DNA from: Bugula neritina
Lineage: Eukaryota > Bryozoa > Gymnolaemata > Cheilostomatida > Bugulidae
Direction of reading: 5' to 3'
Assembly (NCBI GenBank): GCA_964035545.1
Contig: OZ037765.1
Coordinates: 10,100,698-10,164,697 of the forward strand
DNA length: 64,000 nucleotides
The notes under the pieces were generated by a model. That model worked only from the letters and a program-made list of their open reading frames with translations. It ran no database searches and was not told where the DNA came from. Positions 23,841 through 36,300 of the stretch are shown here, in pieces. Numbering within the stretch: position 1 is the stretch's first letter; every line of letters begins with the position of its first letter. The position numbers and the translations under genes were made by a program.

Positions 23841-25812
23841 AAATGCTGCTTCCAGATAAATTAACTCATTATCATCTTAAATTAAGCTAATTATGCAAGG
23901 AGTGTGATGACTGATAACGTGTGCATTAACCATATGTCTTGTGGTATTCCAGCCATATACAACATAAAATACACTCTTATAGGCTGCCTTATAGTCACAG
24001 TAAACAAGTTTACTGCACGTCTCCCAGCTACCGTGTTGTTGTCCAATTGGCTAAACAACCGTTTGTATCTAAAAGTTGAGATCACTAATAGCATTGAATA
24101 TATTTATTATAATTTAAGTTTTGGGCTCTTTTTATTAAAACAATTCATGAACAGGCATAGCAAATAATTCTATGATTTAAATACATTCTATAAAATTTAT
24201 CTATTTAGCTACATGACTCATTTAGGATATTAGTAGAGTTTCACAGCAGTATTAAATAAATAAAAGTTTGAACCAATTAAAATGTCAATAACATTTTAGA
24301 TGATCATAAATATAAGTCAATTTTGTGTTTTAAAGTTACATGCATTTTGTTGAGTTTTTTTGTTTACTATTATCATCAAATATTTTAATTTTTAGTATGC
24401 ATTTAAAGCTAAATCTTTACAGTGTTGGTTAGTAATTTTCTTATTTGTGATCAAAGTTCACATTGACATGGTGCATGCAATTAAACATAAATCTTACTGC
24501 TTTCAGCAACTTCAAACCAAATAACTTGTCAACTTATTTCTGTAATTTGCGATTTTGCCATCTTAATTGTAAAGGAATAAAAAGAAGTTTAATAATTTTC
24601 TGTACATAATTATTATTCAACAGCAATAGATATCCTATCCAAACTGCCACAGTAAATATCTACATAAAACAATTTTTACACCCTCTTTTTATGCTAATTT
24701 TTTGATAATTATATTTCCTATGTTAACAGCAATATTTAGTTTAATATATTTAATATTATTAGTAACATTTATTTGTTGCTATCTTATTTGTTTTACATAA
24801 CTCTCTTTCAAAGCATACTTTTCTGACTTAGGAATAAAATTTATTCTAAGCAATCAGGAAATCATTGACAAAGTACAGTTGTCTTATTCATCCTGTATAC
24901 ATGTGTTAAAAGAAGCAAAGAATAAGCATGCCAGAATTATAGCCTGTTTTGTAACCACAGACTTTATTTTGAGGCCACTTCATTAGTGTGTGACAAGCAT
25001 TGTGTGTTCATTGTAAAGAATGATTTTAATCAATGAAAGTTTGTCATTTACAACAACTTTTCAATTAAATTAGGCCTAGTAGACCTGATTTCCTTATCAG
25101 TCCAGGTAATTTGCTCCAGGATAATTACCCCACAAACATTTTCCAAATTAATACACACTATTGTAACTGGGCGGAACAAATGTCAAAGTATTCCAAATTC
25201 ATTTCTCGTAAAGCCCAAACTTTGTCTTATTTGTTTCATCAACTTGGCCACTTAGGCTAAAGTACAGACGTCATTTAGCAAACAATTAAAAGTGGAAGTT
25301 AAAAAGATTATCAACATATTGGAAAATCTCAACTTTGGACTTTTCAATTAAAACCTGGTAAAGCCCTCAAACAAAGAGACTTCAAATTTTATCTGTTGCT
25401 ATGCAACTTTATTTTCACTAAGAAATAGTTACAATAATTATGCATAGCTTTTCAGCCAATTGAATTAGAACTTGGAATCTATCACTGGCAACATCTGTAT
25501 ATCACTAGCTTTATTGACTTTATGTAATGCGCAACTGCACAATAAATGAATGTTCATATTTTAGAAATCCTTCCCAATGTGCAATATTTTGATGTGTTAA
25601 CTCATTAAAACAGCAACAACTCCCACAACTCTGTTACTTTACAGACAAATATTAATTTTGTTTCCTTAACTATATGTTGGTTGTGATCAGCTCCTTTCGT
25701 TTGCTGTAAGCATATTTAAAAGTGTTTGTACACATGTTACTGATTACTATAAGTTATAATAGCAATGAGCTAACAATTTTATTTTAAGTATGTACTCTCA
25801 TTTTTTCTTAAG
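23841..25812. other. Gene-free AT-rich intergenic stretch
   Basis: No exon, RNA gene or recognisable mobile element was found. The open frames here are short and of AT-rich low-complexity composition. If the orphan terminal exon at 25813 is real, its upstream exons should lie here, but I could not recognise one. Confidence 0.5.
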
Positions 25813-25903
25813 GAGAACGGATGCCTTGAGTAAAAATCTCACCGTCTGGTCACCTTTCACCGCCGTAGTCCTGCGCTGTGACGGGAATACGTGCACTAAA
25901 TAA
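25813..25903 (+). CDS. Orphan terminal-exon candidate of unknown gene
   Basis: This is a locally GC-richer island in AT-rich surroundings. On the plus strand a strong pyrimidine tract ending CTTAAG precedes an open segment in phase 2. It encodes 29 residues beginning RTDALSKNLTVW and ending RCDGNTCTK, then TAA at 25901-25903, with AATAAA 49 nt later. This has the shape of a last coding exon plus 3' UTR. No upstream exon was found and no family was recognised. The minus strand offers a competing reading: acceptor TTATTTAG, then an open MHVFPSQRRTTAVKGDQT, then donor GTGAGAT. That could be a further tail exon of the minus-strand cadherin. Confidence 0.35.
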
Positions 25904-25951
25904 GTACTATGGAACTGAAATTAATAAGTAATGCACATGAAAATACTCTTT

Positions 25952-26000
25952 AATAAAAATCAATGTATATTCATGAAGCTACATGTAAGTCATCTTTATT
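25952..26000. terminator. Convergent poly(A) signals
   Basis: AATAAA on the plus strand at 25952-25957 and on the minus strand at 26000-25995 face each other 37 nt apart. They fit the ends of two convergent transcripts: the orphan plus-strand exon, and the 3' UTR of the minus-strand cadherin. Confidence 0.45.
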
Positions 26001-27255
26001 TGATGCCAAAATACATTTTATGAATAGTTTTCAAGCATAATATAGCAAAATCTTAAATTGCATAAAAATATAAATATAAATTCAATGCATATCTAGTAAA
26101 ACTAAACATTACTAGCTGCTGCTTATATATAGCATAACGAGTAAAAAATGAGCAGTAAAAGTATTATAAAATTGAACATTTTTTGAATATGTAAATGGTG
26201 TGCTGCGTTTGAATTAAGCTACAGTTAATAAAAAAGCAGATTTTATATCCATAAGTTATAACCATAACATCAAATATAGAAAACATGAAATGCAAGTACC
26301 TAGATATTGCACAAAATTTACCATTACCTAAAAGCACAGAAACAACTTACTAGACTAAGACCATTCGTCTACATATAGGTCCATAATCTTAGCATAGTTA
26401 GATTATATATTCAGCTATCATCAGAGAGAAGGTACCTTGAGAGAACTATGTTTACTCATTACCATTAAGTCACCACAGATTACCAGCCTAGCCATGGTGT
26501 CTGGTACTCAACGTCACGTAGTTACAGTGTAACTCAAAGCATTTATGGGGCTATAATACAGAACCCATCCTGAGTATTAAATATATTTGAAACTCTTAGT
26601 CTTAATGTGACACTGGCATTTCTGTATCTACAAAAAGAATTAGACATTTGACAATTCCAGGAGATAGTCAAAATGGCATTACCACTAATATTCATGCCAA
26701 CAATGCTACAACAAAGCACTTACAAAGCATAACATATTTTTAAACAAAAGGCATGCTAAAAATAGAAGTAACTTCGTTATTTACATTTTTATAAATGTCT
26801 GCATGTCATCAAGGCCTTCTCAAGTGGCCCTTCAACTGTTATGAGAAGCAAGTCAATTGGCAGATGGCGCTCAAGTTGAATGAGATTGAAAACTAGGGAA
26901 TGCAGTTAATCAACAAGCTAGGACTATGCACTACACTGGCACTGTGCTATCACTGGTTTAATAAAAAAAAGTTGTAATCATAATCTTAATTAAAAAAATA
27001 CTACTGCAATGAACGAGCTAAATTATAAATCTTTTTACAAATAATAACTTCTATTATTCTTAGACTATTAGATAGTGATTAGTACATGACTATGTATATG
27101 TAGAACTAAGACACTACTTCTGTAAGTTCAAGAAAGTTCAGATGCTAAGCTACCATATAACAAAGATGGTGCAATATTATGAGATTACACAGTAACATCA
27201 TATCTGTTAACACTACTAGCAACACATTTGTTAAAAATGTCTAGCAACTTACTTC
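25976..27255 (-). other. Probable 3' UTR or last introns of the minus-strand cadherin
   Basis: No clear coding exon was recognised. One acceptor-like site (TTCTTTTTGTAG, minus 26630-26628) precedes a short open frame. AATAAA at 26000-25995 on the minus strand is the best poly(A) signal. Confidence 0.4.
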
Positions 27256-27310
27256 TTACATTTGCTGCTGAATGAGGCATTTCACACATACTGCAGGAGC
27301 TACTTCAGCT
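27256..27310 (-). CDS. Candidate terminal tail exon with tandem AGAG acceptor
   Basis: The minus strand reads TTTTTAGAGCTGAAGTAGC. Using the first AG, the frame stops at once (NIV-KLK-stop, stop 27302-27300). Using the second AG two bases on, the tail is TEVAPAVCVKCLIQQQM with the stop at 27258-27256. The AAT|GTAAGA at the exon end is also donor-like and could join to an acceptor at 26628 (TTTTTGTAG), extending the frame. The cytoplasmic tail is short in all these readings, but the true end is undecided. Confidence 0.45.
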
Positions 27311-30300
27311 CTAAAAACAAGAGATATTCAAATTAAGGTTAACAATGCAGAAACTGCTGCATATACTCCCAGCCGTACAGAGCAAGGGTTAGTGTAGTCA
27401 CCTAAACAGCAAGTCTATGGCTGTCCAGTGGAGTGTGTTTTAGGAGTTCCCAAGACTAAAGCAATAATTGGATAACTTCAACATAGTAAACATTTTAACT
27501 TTTCAAACTTGCATGTGAGCATTAATAATTTTGAATTATTACATGTGAATAATTTATGCTTACAAATCAAGCACATTACTCTGATTAGTAGTCGATGCAA
27601 AGCGTGGCTAACAACATCTATGCTATGAAGAATGGTATTTCATTTATATATTGAATTTTTTTATAAACATAAAGATTCAGTAATTACATAATTTTTTTCA
27701 TTAAAACATGACTTATTTAACTCGTACTTCAACATAGCTTCTTTGAATTGTAAAATTTTGGCTGGTAAATTTTAATAAGAATCAGGAGAATAAAACAACT
27801 TGATAACAGATCACAGGCTAATAACACAGTGTGAAAATACATAGACAGCAATTAAAACAGAATATACAGTGAGCTCTCAATTGAATTTAAAAATTACACC
27901 ACAACTAAAACATTTATTTTGATGATGCTCTTTCACATTTAAATAATAAAATTATCGATAATAGCGCAAATAACTCAAAACTTTTTAAGCTACAAAACTT
28001 TTTAACCTCTTTGCAATCTCTACTAGAATAACTAGATAGGCTCTAGCTTTGTAACAAATGACAACTATCCAAAATATACCCCAAAAGGACAATAATATAC
28101 ATCAGATTGTTTAAGGCATACAAAACGTCTGAGTGTGTGTGAACTTACTGACAATGTTTGGCACATATCGACTAGGCTTCTTTACATACCTGCAACATAA
28201 AAACTGAAAATTATGTCTTTCATTGTTTAAAAAAATTGCACTTACAGTTTTACAAATAGCGAGCTGTGACATATTGGTCCACAGAGTGTGATAAAGTATG
28301 TAAGCAAGACCCAAACATTCAAAGACCAAAACTGTCAAGGAACCCATCAGCTATTTATTGTATTGATGACATGTTTTTATCAGCTGCTGAATGAGTTGAA
28401 GGAACTCTCTTATTGAAACTTTCGTGTTTAATTAGTAGCAACAAAATCCGCCTTAAAATCAAGGTGTATACAATTACGTAAAAGCTTATCATGGGAAGAT
28501 CAACTACTTTGTACAGAAACAAAAGTGTTTCATTTTCTATGGTCACTTCACGATCTTTTTAATTAGTATTAAACTTTATATAAGCTACATGCCTTCATGA
28601 GTTCAAAGCTTGCTAAATCGTAGCGACAGAAACATGAGATGGAGTGTTTGAAAAAAATGTTATAGATTGATATAGTGTTCAAAAATCAAGCTAAAAAGAG
28701 CATTTCATGACACAGCTAACAAAAAAACTTGCATTTCCGAGATAAAGTGACATCAGTCATGCTTTCTACTTCACATCAACAAGGCTAGACCATTTCAGTA
28801 TTTAAACTACAGAACTGTCACATAAAGAGCAATTTGATTGGTTGTCAATTCTGACATCACGATCTTGCTTACTGGGACAGATTTTCTAGGTCAATATTTT
28901 AGCATGAGAAATAAACACTTGTTGGATGGAGATGTGCAACTTGATGACTAGAAGTGCTGTACACTAGATTAGTTAAGGAGACAAGTTGGTGAATCATAAC
29001 TAAAAGAATTATGCGAAAGATTCTATTTTCCAGACAAAACAAGTTGTTCTCATATTTTCAATGTCCTGTCCAGCAACGATTGAAATTGCTGATACACTAA
29101 ACTTTCAGCAACTGAGCTAAATTCAGATATTAGAGCAATAATTCTATTGAGTCCTCAAATAATTTCTACATTAGATTGAACTTAATTCCCAAAATCATTA
29201 GATAATTCTGGCAATTTTCTTCCCAATAACTACAGGCAAAACAGCAATTACAATAACAATGACCGATATTCTAAAGTACTTGAACATTGATTTTTGTACC
29301 TAACAATGCCCCCAGTCTAGTTACATTTTAATGCTCAATAATAATTATGGTGAAAATTTTTGTACATACGCTAATAAAATTGATCTCTGCCAGTACATAA
29401 AATTTTTATTTTAAAGTTTAATTTATGACTGTCTAAAACATCTCAGGACATAAAACCAAATTAGAGATCTGAATGGGCATATTAAAATTACTTGTCCCTT
29501 TTCCAGAAATATAAATCAAGACTTTCTAATTTTTGATTTGCTAAATACATCAGAACTTTCTTGTCCATAAATCTTTGATAAATTTTAAACTAATAAAAGT
29601 TTATTAAACTATAATTCTTTTAAAGGCTTTATAAATTTAAATTTGACAGTAAATTCAAAAAATCATCATTTAATTATAAATACATTATAATATTTAAGAG
29701 GCAGCCTTTTTATGTTACTAGTAAAATTGTACACAAAAATATTACAATAAAAGGCATAAAAATAAATGTAAACTTAAATTATTTAAATATATCTAGACGG
29801 CAAGGAATTTCAATAAAAATGAACAAGAACCACTACTAATTTTATATAAATGAATAAAGCAAACTTATATTTCAGACTACACTGTATCCAAGCTCTGAAA
29901 ATGGATACAGTGGCATCTGAAATATGCGTTTAGTTCATTTATTTGTATAAATAATGTAGTAATCAAAATTTGTACTTTTAGTAAATGTTTTTAATGAAAT
30001 TACTTACTATTTAAAGAATTAAAGCGTTGCTGTTCAAGAGTAATAAATTGAGTAAAGTACTTCACAGTCTTATGTTCGTAATAAAAGTAAACTTACTTGT
30101 TGTACAAGTATAAGAGACAGATTATGAGGATCACAGCATCAATGAACAAGACAATAGAACTTGCAATAATCAGCCACCAAATCCATTCATAGTTATACCA
30201 GTCTAGCCAGACTCTGGTTGCAGAAACAAGTGACTAGAAACAGAAACAGTGCTTCAACATATTATATACACCAGTTGTATTTTCATCAATTTTATTAACA

Positions 30301-33300
30301 ATTATCTATATGTGCAAGCAGCCGTGGTCTAGGGGTTGGATCGCTGGCTTAGTAAACCCGAAGTCATGGGTTCGATCCCCAGTAAAGGCCATTGGTGATG
30401 TTAGGAAGAGCATCCAGTCATAATTGCTCCTGTGCCCATCTGAATAAGTCCTTTCCATCAGGGCTTTCTCACAGAGATAGTGACTATAACTTTTGATTTT
30501 TTATATGTGTGGGTGCAATATGTACATACAGGTTTCTGGCAAAGTGTACGAGCACCATTAAACCAACTTTTAAAAACTGAAAACGGAATCACTAGTAAAA
30601 TAATTATGTTAGAAATGGCAGGAGAAGAATAGCAAAACAAAACTATAGAGTATACATAATTTGAGCTTATTTACTTCAAAATATGCAGCTTGGCAGGATA
30701 ATTTTATTGTGGTCAGACTTTGCAAATGGCAGACTGCAATTATTTAGAGTAGCACACATTAAAAGCACGGCTAATTATCTGCCCCCTTCTGTTGATAAGA
30801 TCAACTTCGTGCATTGAGGGAGCAAACTTCACCTTAAATTATTATTGTTTACAAAGTCTTACTTCAGCTGTTGGACCTGAAAAAGTAACGCCATATTTTC
30901 TATAGAGCTCAGCCTGTTTCTCACTGTATGTGCTGTACAGTATACTGCTCACAGTGCTGGCATCCACCAAGTTACCGTCTTTATCCAACACATACATATA
31001 CACATCCGTCCTGCAATGAAAATTATCAACAGTTCTGTCATCAAATAAGAATATGAGGAAAAAGAGCTCAAGGTGTCTGCATAGAATTCCGCATTAAAAC
31101 TGTAGCCACTTAAAAATAGAAACACATTTTATACAAGCATAAAATATTTAGTTACAATAAACTTGGTGCCATGTCTACAAATGTTACAGGAAATTGGTTA
31201 AAGGTTGGAGCACCTTATAAAGTAATTGCTAGAAAAATAACCTACTTGCAAAAGAGCTATAAACTCTGTAATAATTAATGAGAAGATAACCATTCAGTTA
31301 GTTTCACAGTTGTTTATAATATTTTCTGTTATCAAAGATTCCTACTTTGATCGAATTATTTTGTTTGTTAATTAGTTAGTGCAGTGCAACTACAGTGTAG
31401 TTGAAACTTAAATTATTGTTTTAAAAAAAGCTGAATAATATTTTCTGTAAAAATGACTTTGAGAATTGCTCGAAATATGGTAAACTCAGAGCCTTACTTG
31501 TTCTGGTAAGACTGTTGGGTATAAGGATCTTCGTGAAAAGATAAACGCTGTAGATGAAATGTGTAACCTTCGTGTATCTCTTCTAATTCTCTATAAAACA
31601 GAGTGACTATATACAGCGTGTTAATAAACCACTACATGCCTGCAGTATATGTTTTAGAGTTTAAACAGTCATATTTAATGTTATGAGTCCGGAAAGTATA
31701 AAAAATTAAAGACTAATATTTACTATTAATTAGAGGTTTCTTATAAGACTCACGTGAAAAATTCTTCTATGAAGGTTTGAACTTCATCCGGTGACTGGTC
31801 TATTACTAGAATCAGCTGCTGTGTTGGATTATTTATGTATACCTACAGTATAGTATATAGTATAGGTATATTGGGTATAATATATAGTATAGGTATATAG
31901 TATGTAGTATAGGTATATAGTATATAGTAGAGGTATATAGTATATAGTATAGGTATATAGTATATAGTATAGGTATATAGTATATAGTATATAGTATAGG
32001 TATATAGTATATGGTATAGGTATATAGTATATAGTATAGGTATATAGTATAGGTATATACTATATACCTATACTGCATACTTTATACCTATAGTATGCAT
32101 TGGAATGATAACAATGTTTGTTTTTATACCGTGTTAAAGATTTAGTGACATTAGTGAAGAGTAAATTTAAAACAGGTTTATTTTATTCTATCAAACTTGA
32201 AAAATAGTTGAACATTCTAATTGAGACATGTTATACTTTATGACATTGCATACCTTCAAAAAGCAATAGTCAAGGCATCTGTGCTATATTAAATTATCAT
32301 TACTATATTAACATATTATTTCAAATATCTAATATCTACTATATACAATATAATATGTTTTGAACTCTAGATAAATCGTATTGTATAGTTTGTTTTTACC
32401 ATTCCAGAAGATGTTTAGAAATTACTATTTCACAATAATAATCTTTTGACAGCTTGTCATTATTAGCTAGAATTTTACAAAGTTTGCATAAATTTGAATC
32501 ACATCTAAAAAAAATTAATTTAGATCTAAAGAAGGTGTGTGCCTACCTAAATAACAACTGTAGGGTTGCATACCCCTTCTTTAGAATTAAACAACAAGGT
32601 CTATTAAAATTTAATGCTATCAAAGTATTTAAAGTTTATAAATTGTACACCTTTAACAGACCACATAGAGAGAGAGTTGTAAAGTAACAAAATTACTGTA
32701 GCCGTGTTATATAAGTAACTTTCACTTACTGTCAGCACTAGGTCTGCGCTGTCAGAAGATGTTCTAGCTCTGATTCTGATCTCAAACCTGGCACCAATCA
32801 TTTTTAAGTAAGATGGCAAAGTGGTAGTAACCTACAAACACATGAAACATGTTTATAGTTAAAAAACTAATTCATAATTTAAACAGAGATAGAAATCATC
32901 TCAACTGTTGAGCTACTTAGTCTAGCTTTCTACGCCATATTCATTATCAATAATAAATTTTGAATTATTTTTGTTTTAATTGTTTTATAAAATTGTAAGT
33001 TTCTTGCAGAGAGTAAAATTATTAAAAGAAATATTGAAAAATACAAATTAATATTACATAGCATTATGTTTTGATTAATGCAATTGATGATAATAGAAAC
33101 TGTAGAAATTCATTTGCACCACAAACCTTGCCAGTGAATCTGTTAATAACAAATGCAGATTCAATGGTCACATTATTTGACCCTTCGACAATTTCTAATC
33201 CCTTAATGTATTTTATACTCAGAATTTCATATGTGACACTGTTTAAGGAGGTAACATCTTGACCGTTGGCTTTGATTTGGATAATTTCTTGACCAGATCC

Positions 33301-36300
33301 AACATTCCCACCAACAACTATAAGAACAGATTTCAAACATTTAATTTATAAATAGTATGATGGTTTTATTTGGCAATGTGCAGATTTAATTTCCACACTG
33401 TAACAAACGAATTGAAACTAAATTACCAATTATGCATATTGCAAAATTTAAAACATTAAATTTTTAATATTAAGATTATCTGATCTGTTAATTAAACGTT
33501 ATTGTGTCACTGACTAGATATAATATAAGGCGCCGTTTTACATCTACAACCTACCAACAGAGATTTGAGTTCTTGTAAACTCTAACTTAAAATCATCTTT
33601 ATTCTTCACAACAATGACAACTTTCCATTGATCAGATCTAATATTAGCATTAATTCTACTCGTGCTAGCATTCACACATATGGTGTGCGTAGTAGATGTC
33701 TCGTAATCTAAAGTTCCCGGATCAACAGAGATCTCTCCAGTTTCAATATTTATTGAAAACCTTCCTGATTGTTTGGTTGTAGTACCATCCTCACCTGCAA
33801 ATATTAAACGTAATTCAACTACCTTCTTATGGCTGATATTTTCATGCTAAGCTTTATAGAGTCCATTTGTCAATAGTGCAAAATCATCAATGTAAAGGTA
33901 GACTCATCAATATTAGACTCAATTAATATTTTGGTAATTATGCAACATCTCTTCAGCAATACCACCAACAAAGCATTACAATATATTTTAATTAGACTTT
34001 GCAGTGCACTAACCTTTGAGTGCCAAAGGCATCAAGTAGTTATTACTAAGTAGAAATGTGGGCCACATGTGTGTAATATACCGCGCCCATTCACATATTA
34101 TAATTACTTCATTTATTTAATTTTGTAACCCTATTTGCCTGGGGCCTCAACATAATTGCATCAAAGCAGCACAATTACTTCAAGAAGCGAATTGACAGCA
34201 ACAACCAATTAGAACATACAACATAACAACTAAAACCATGTATCTACACTAAAGAGGCTAATTTGTAATCCAATAAAACTTATTAATAAAAGACAAAAAA
34301 CAGGAAGAATAAATTTTATTATTATATTATATAAACCATTTGGATAACATAACTTGATGATAATTTAATGTTAAGACTGTGGAAAATATGCAATTACTTA
34401 CACTCGACTATGTGATAGTATATTTTGCCATTGACTCCCTCATCTTCGTCACATGCCCTCACAGCACCGATTACCTTCTGATTGCCAGGTTCTCCCTCCT
34501 CCACCTCCAATCTCACGGGATACATCAACTACACAATGTACAGCATTTCACATTACATGAAATACACAATTTACAACACTTCAAGCACAACAAAATCTTG
34601 CAAATATTGGGAAATAAATTTGTACATATTAATATTTATCAAGCTAAGTATTACTTTAAATAGCTAAATGTTATCAAAACTTATGTGCAAATGCTTTACA
34701 TTTTGTTCATCATACAAACGACATCATTTTGACTAGCTTAAAAAATTATTCAAGGGAAAAAATGAAAAGAAACTGCAACAATGAGCTTTTTATAAATGCT
34801 TTACAGCAAAGACAGTTTTTCTTATTTTAATAACTAAACTAGTTCAATAGATACATACATCACAGTTGGAGAATTTAGGATCGTTATCATCAACATCGGC
34901 GAGTATGATTTGAAAGTACCGTGACAACTCTGTTGTGTTGGTGCGAGCGACCACAATTAGCTAAAAAGAAACGTTAATAGATACCGACAAGTATAAAATA
35001 AAACACATTGTGAATATACTATGCATAACTGACTTCGTTCTTTCACTATTACAGAAATTTGCAGATATTTCTAACAATCTAAAACACAAAAAAATAGTTA
35101 GCAAAGAGGACCTCAAAGTTCCCAACTTTTTAATGTATTTCATTTTGCTGAATAAAATTCAATTGATAATAGAATAATTATTTGCATGTTATTACACCAC
35201 CTAGATGTTATGCACCCATATAATTTAATTATAATAACATCAAGATAACAATTAAACCAGCTTTTATTCACTTTGTTTTTTAAAAATTGTTACTGCAACC
35301 ATTTATGTCTGTTAATGTTACATGTTAAATATACTAATTGCTAATTGAAATCCTAACTTGGGCAATTGGTTAGTTGCTAGGCTATGTTGCTATAGCATGT
35401 AATTTATTAGTGCAAGATCACTTAGCAATTAAAAACAAAAGTTAGTTTTTAAACTAGCAATTGGGACTGTAATGACTGCAGGGCAACGGAAGTAAAAATA
35501 TAACTGCTATTATATATTCAAATCAAGATTACATTGCATAAACTTCACTATTTTTATATTTGTTCAATATTTGCTTTTCTCTTTAAATAATCAAATACTT
35601 GTAAAAGGAAGTATAGTAGCTCACTGAACTATAGCTGCCTAGTTAGTAAAACATTAACTTTCTAAAAAGATATATGAATGATAATGTAATACATGAGCTT
35701 ATAAAAATAATAATAGTATATACCGAAATGACTGCAACTAACAATTCATAAAACAAAACTTTTTATTGAAATAGAGATTGAAAAAAGTAAACTGCTTTAA
35801 AAACTTGGGCAACAGAGAAGTAATGCAGGTATCAACTAAGATTAAAACTCAAATATACATATTTACAAAGCCCAGATGTTTACAACTTCAAGATACTGTT
35901 TGAGTCACAAACACGTGTAATTTACCTGATAGGTGTTTTTCAGCTCTCGATCAAGATCATTGACTACATAAATTCTTCCTGTTCTTTCGTCTATGTCAAA
36001 ATAGAAAATATCTGTCGTATTGGCCAAGCTGTAGGTTAAACCTTCCAATATTTTGTTGTCTGCAGAACGCACTTCAACTTGTAATACTGTTGAATCAAAG
36101 TCCGATCCCTACGAAAACACATTGTAAACATACGTGTATAGAGCTTGTTGGTCTATTGCTTCATATGTTTAAGAGTTACGATAAAAAGTTTCTAAACAAT
36201 AACGCAAAATATAATATTTTCAAGTAAACTTGGTTATATAAATACAGTTGAAAGAATCAATTTCCAACTATATCTGTATAACTAAAGCTAGCCGAGAAGG

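Noticed and set aside
23904-24167. 87-residue plus-strand frame upstream of the peptide gene
   Set aside because: No family resemblance and no splice-site support; it lies upstream of the minus-strand promoter.
30317-30390. tRNA gene
   Set aside because: A and B boxes are present, but the acceptor stem is not closed and the long shared body with the 13381-13583 copy identifies a SINE.
31833-32078. 81-residue Tyr/Ile-rich minus-strand frame
   Set aside because: Encoded by the TATAG minisatellite; only the edge overlaps a real exon, in another frame.
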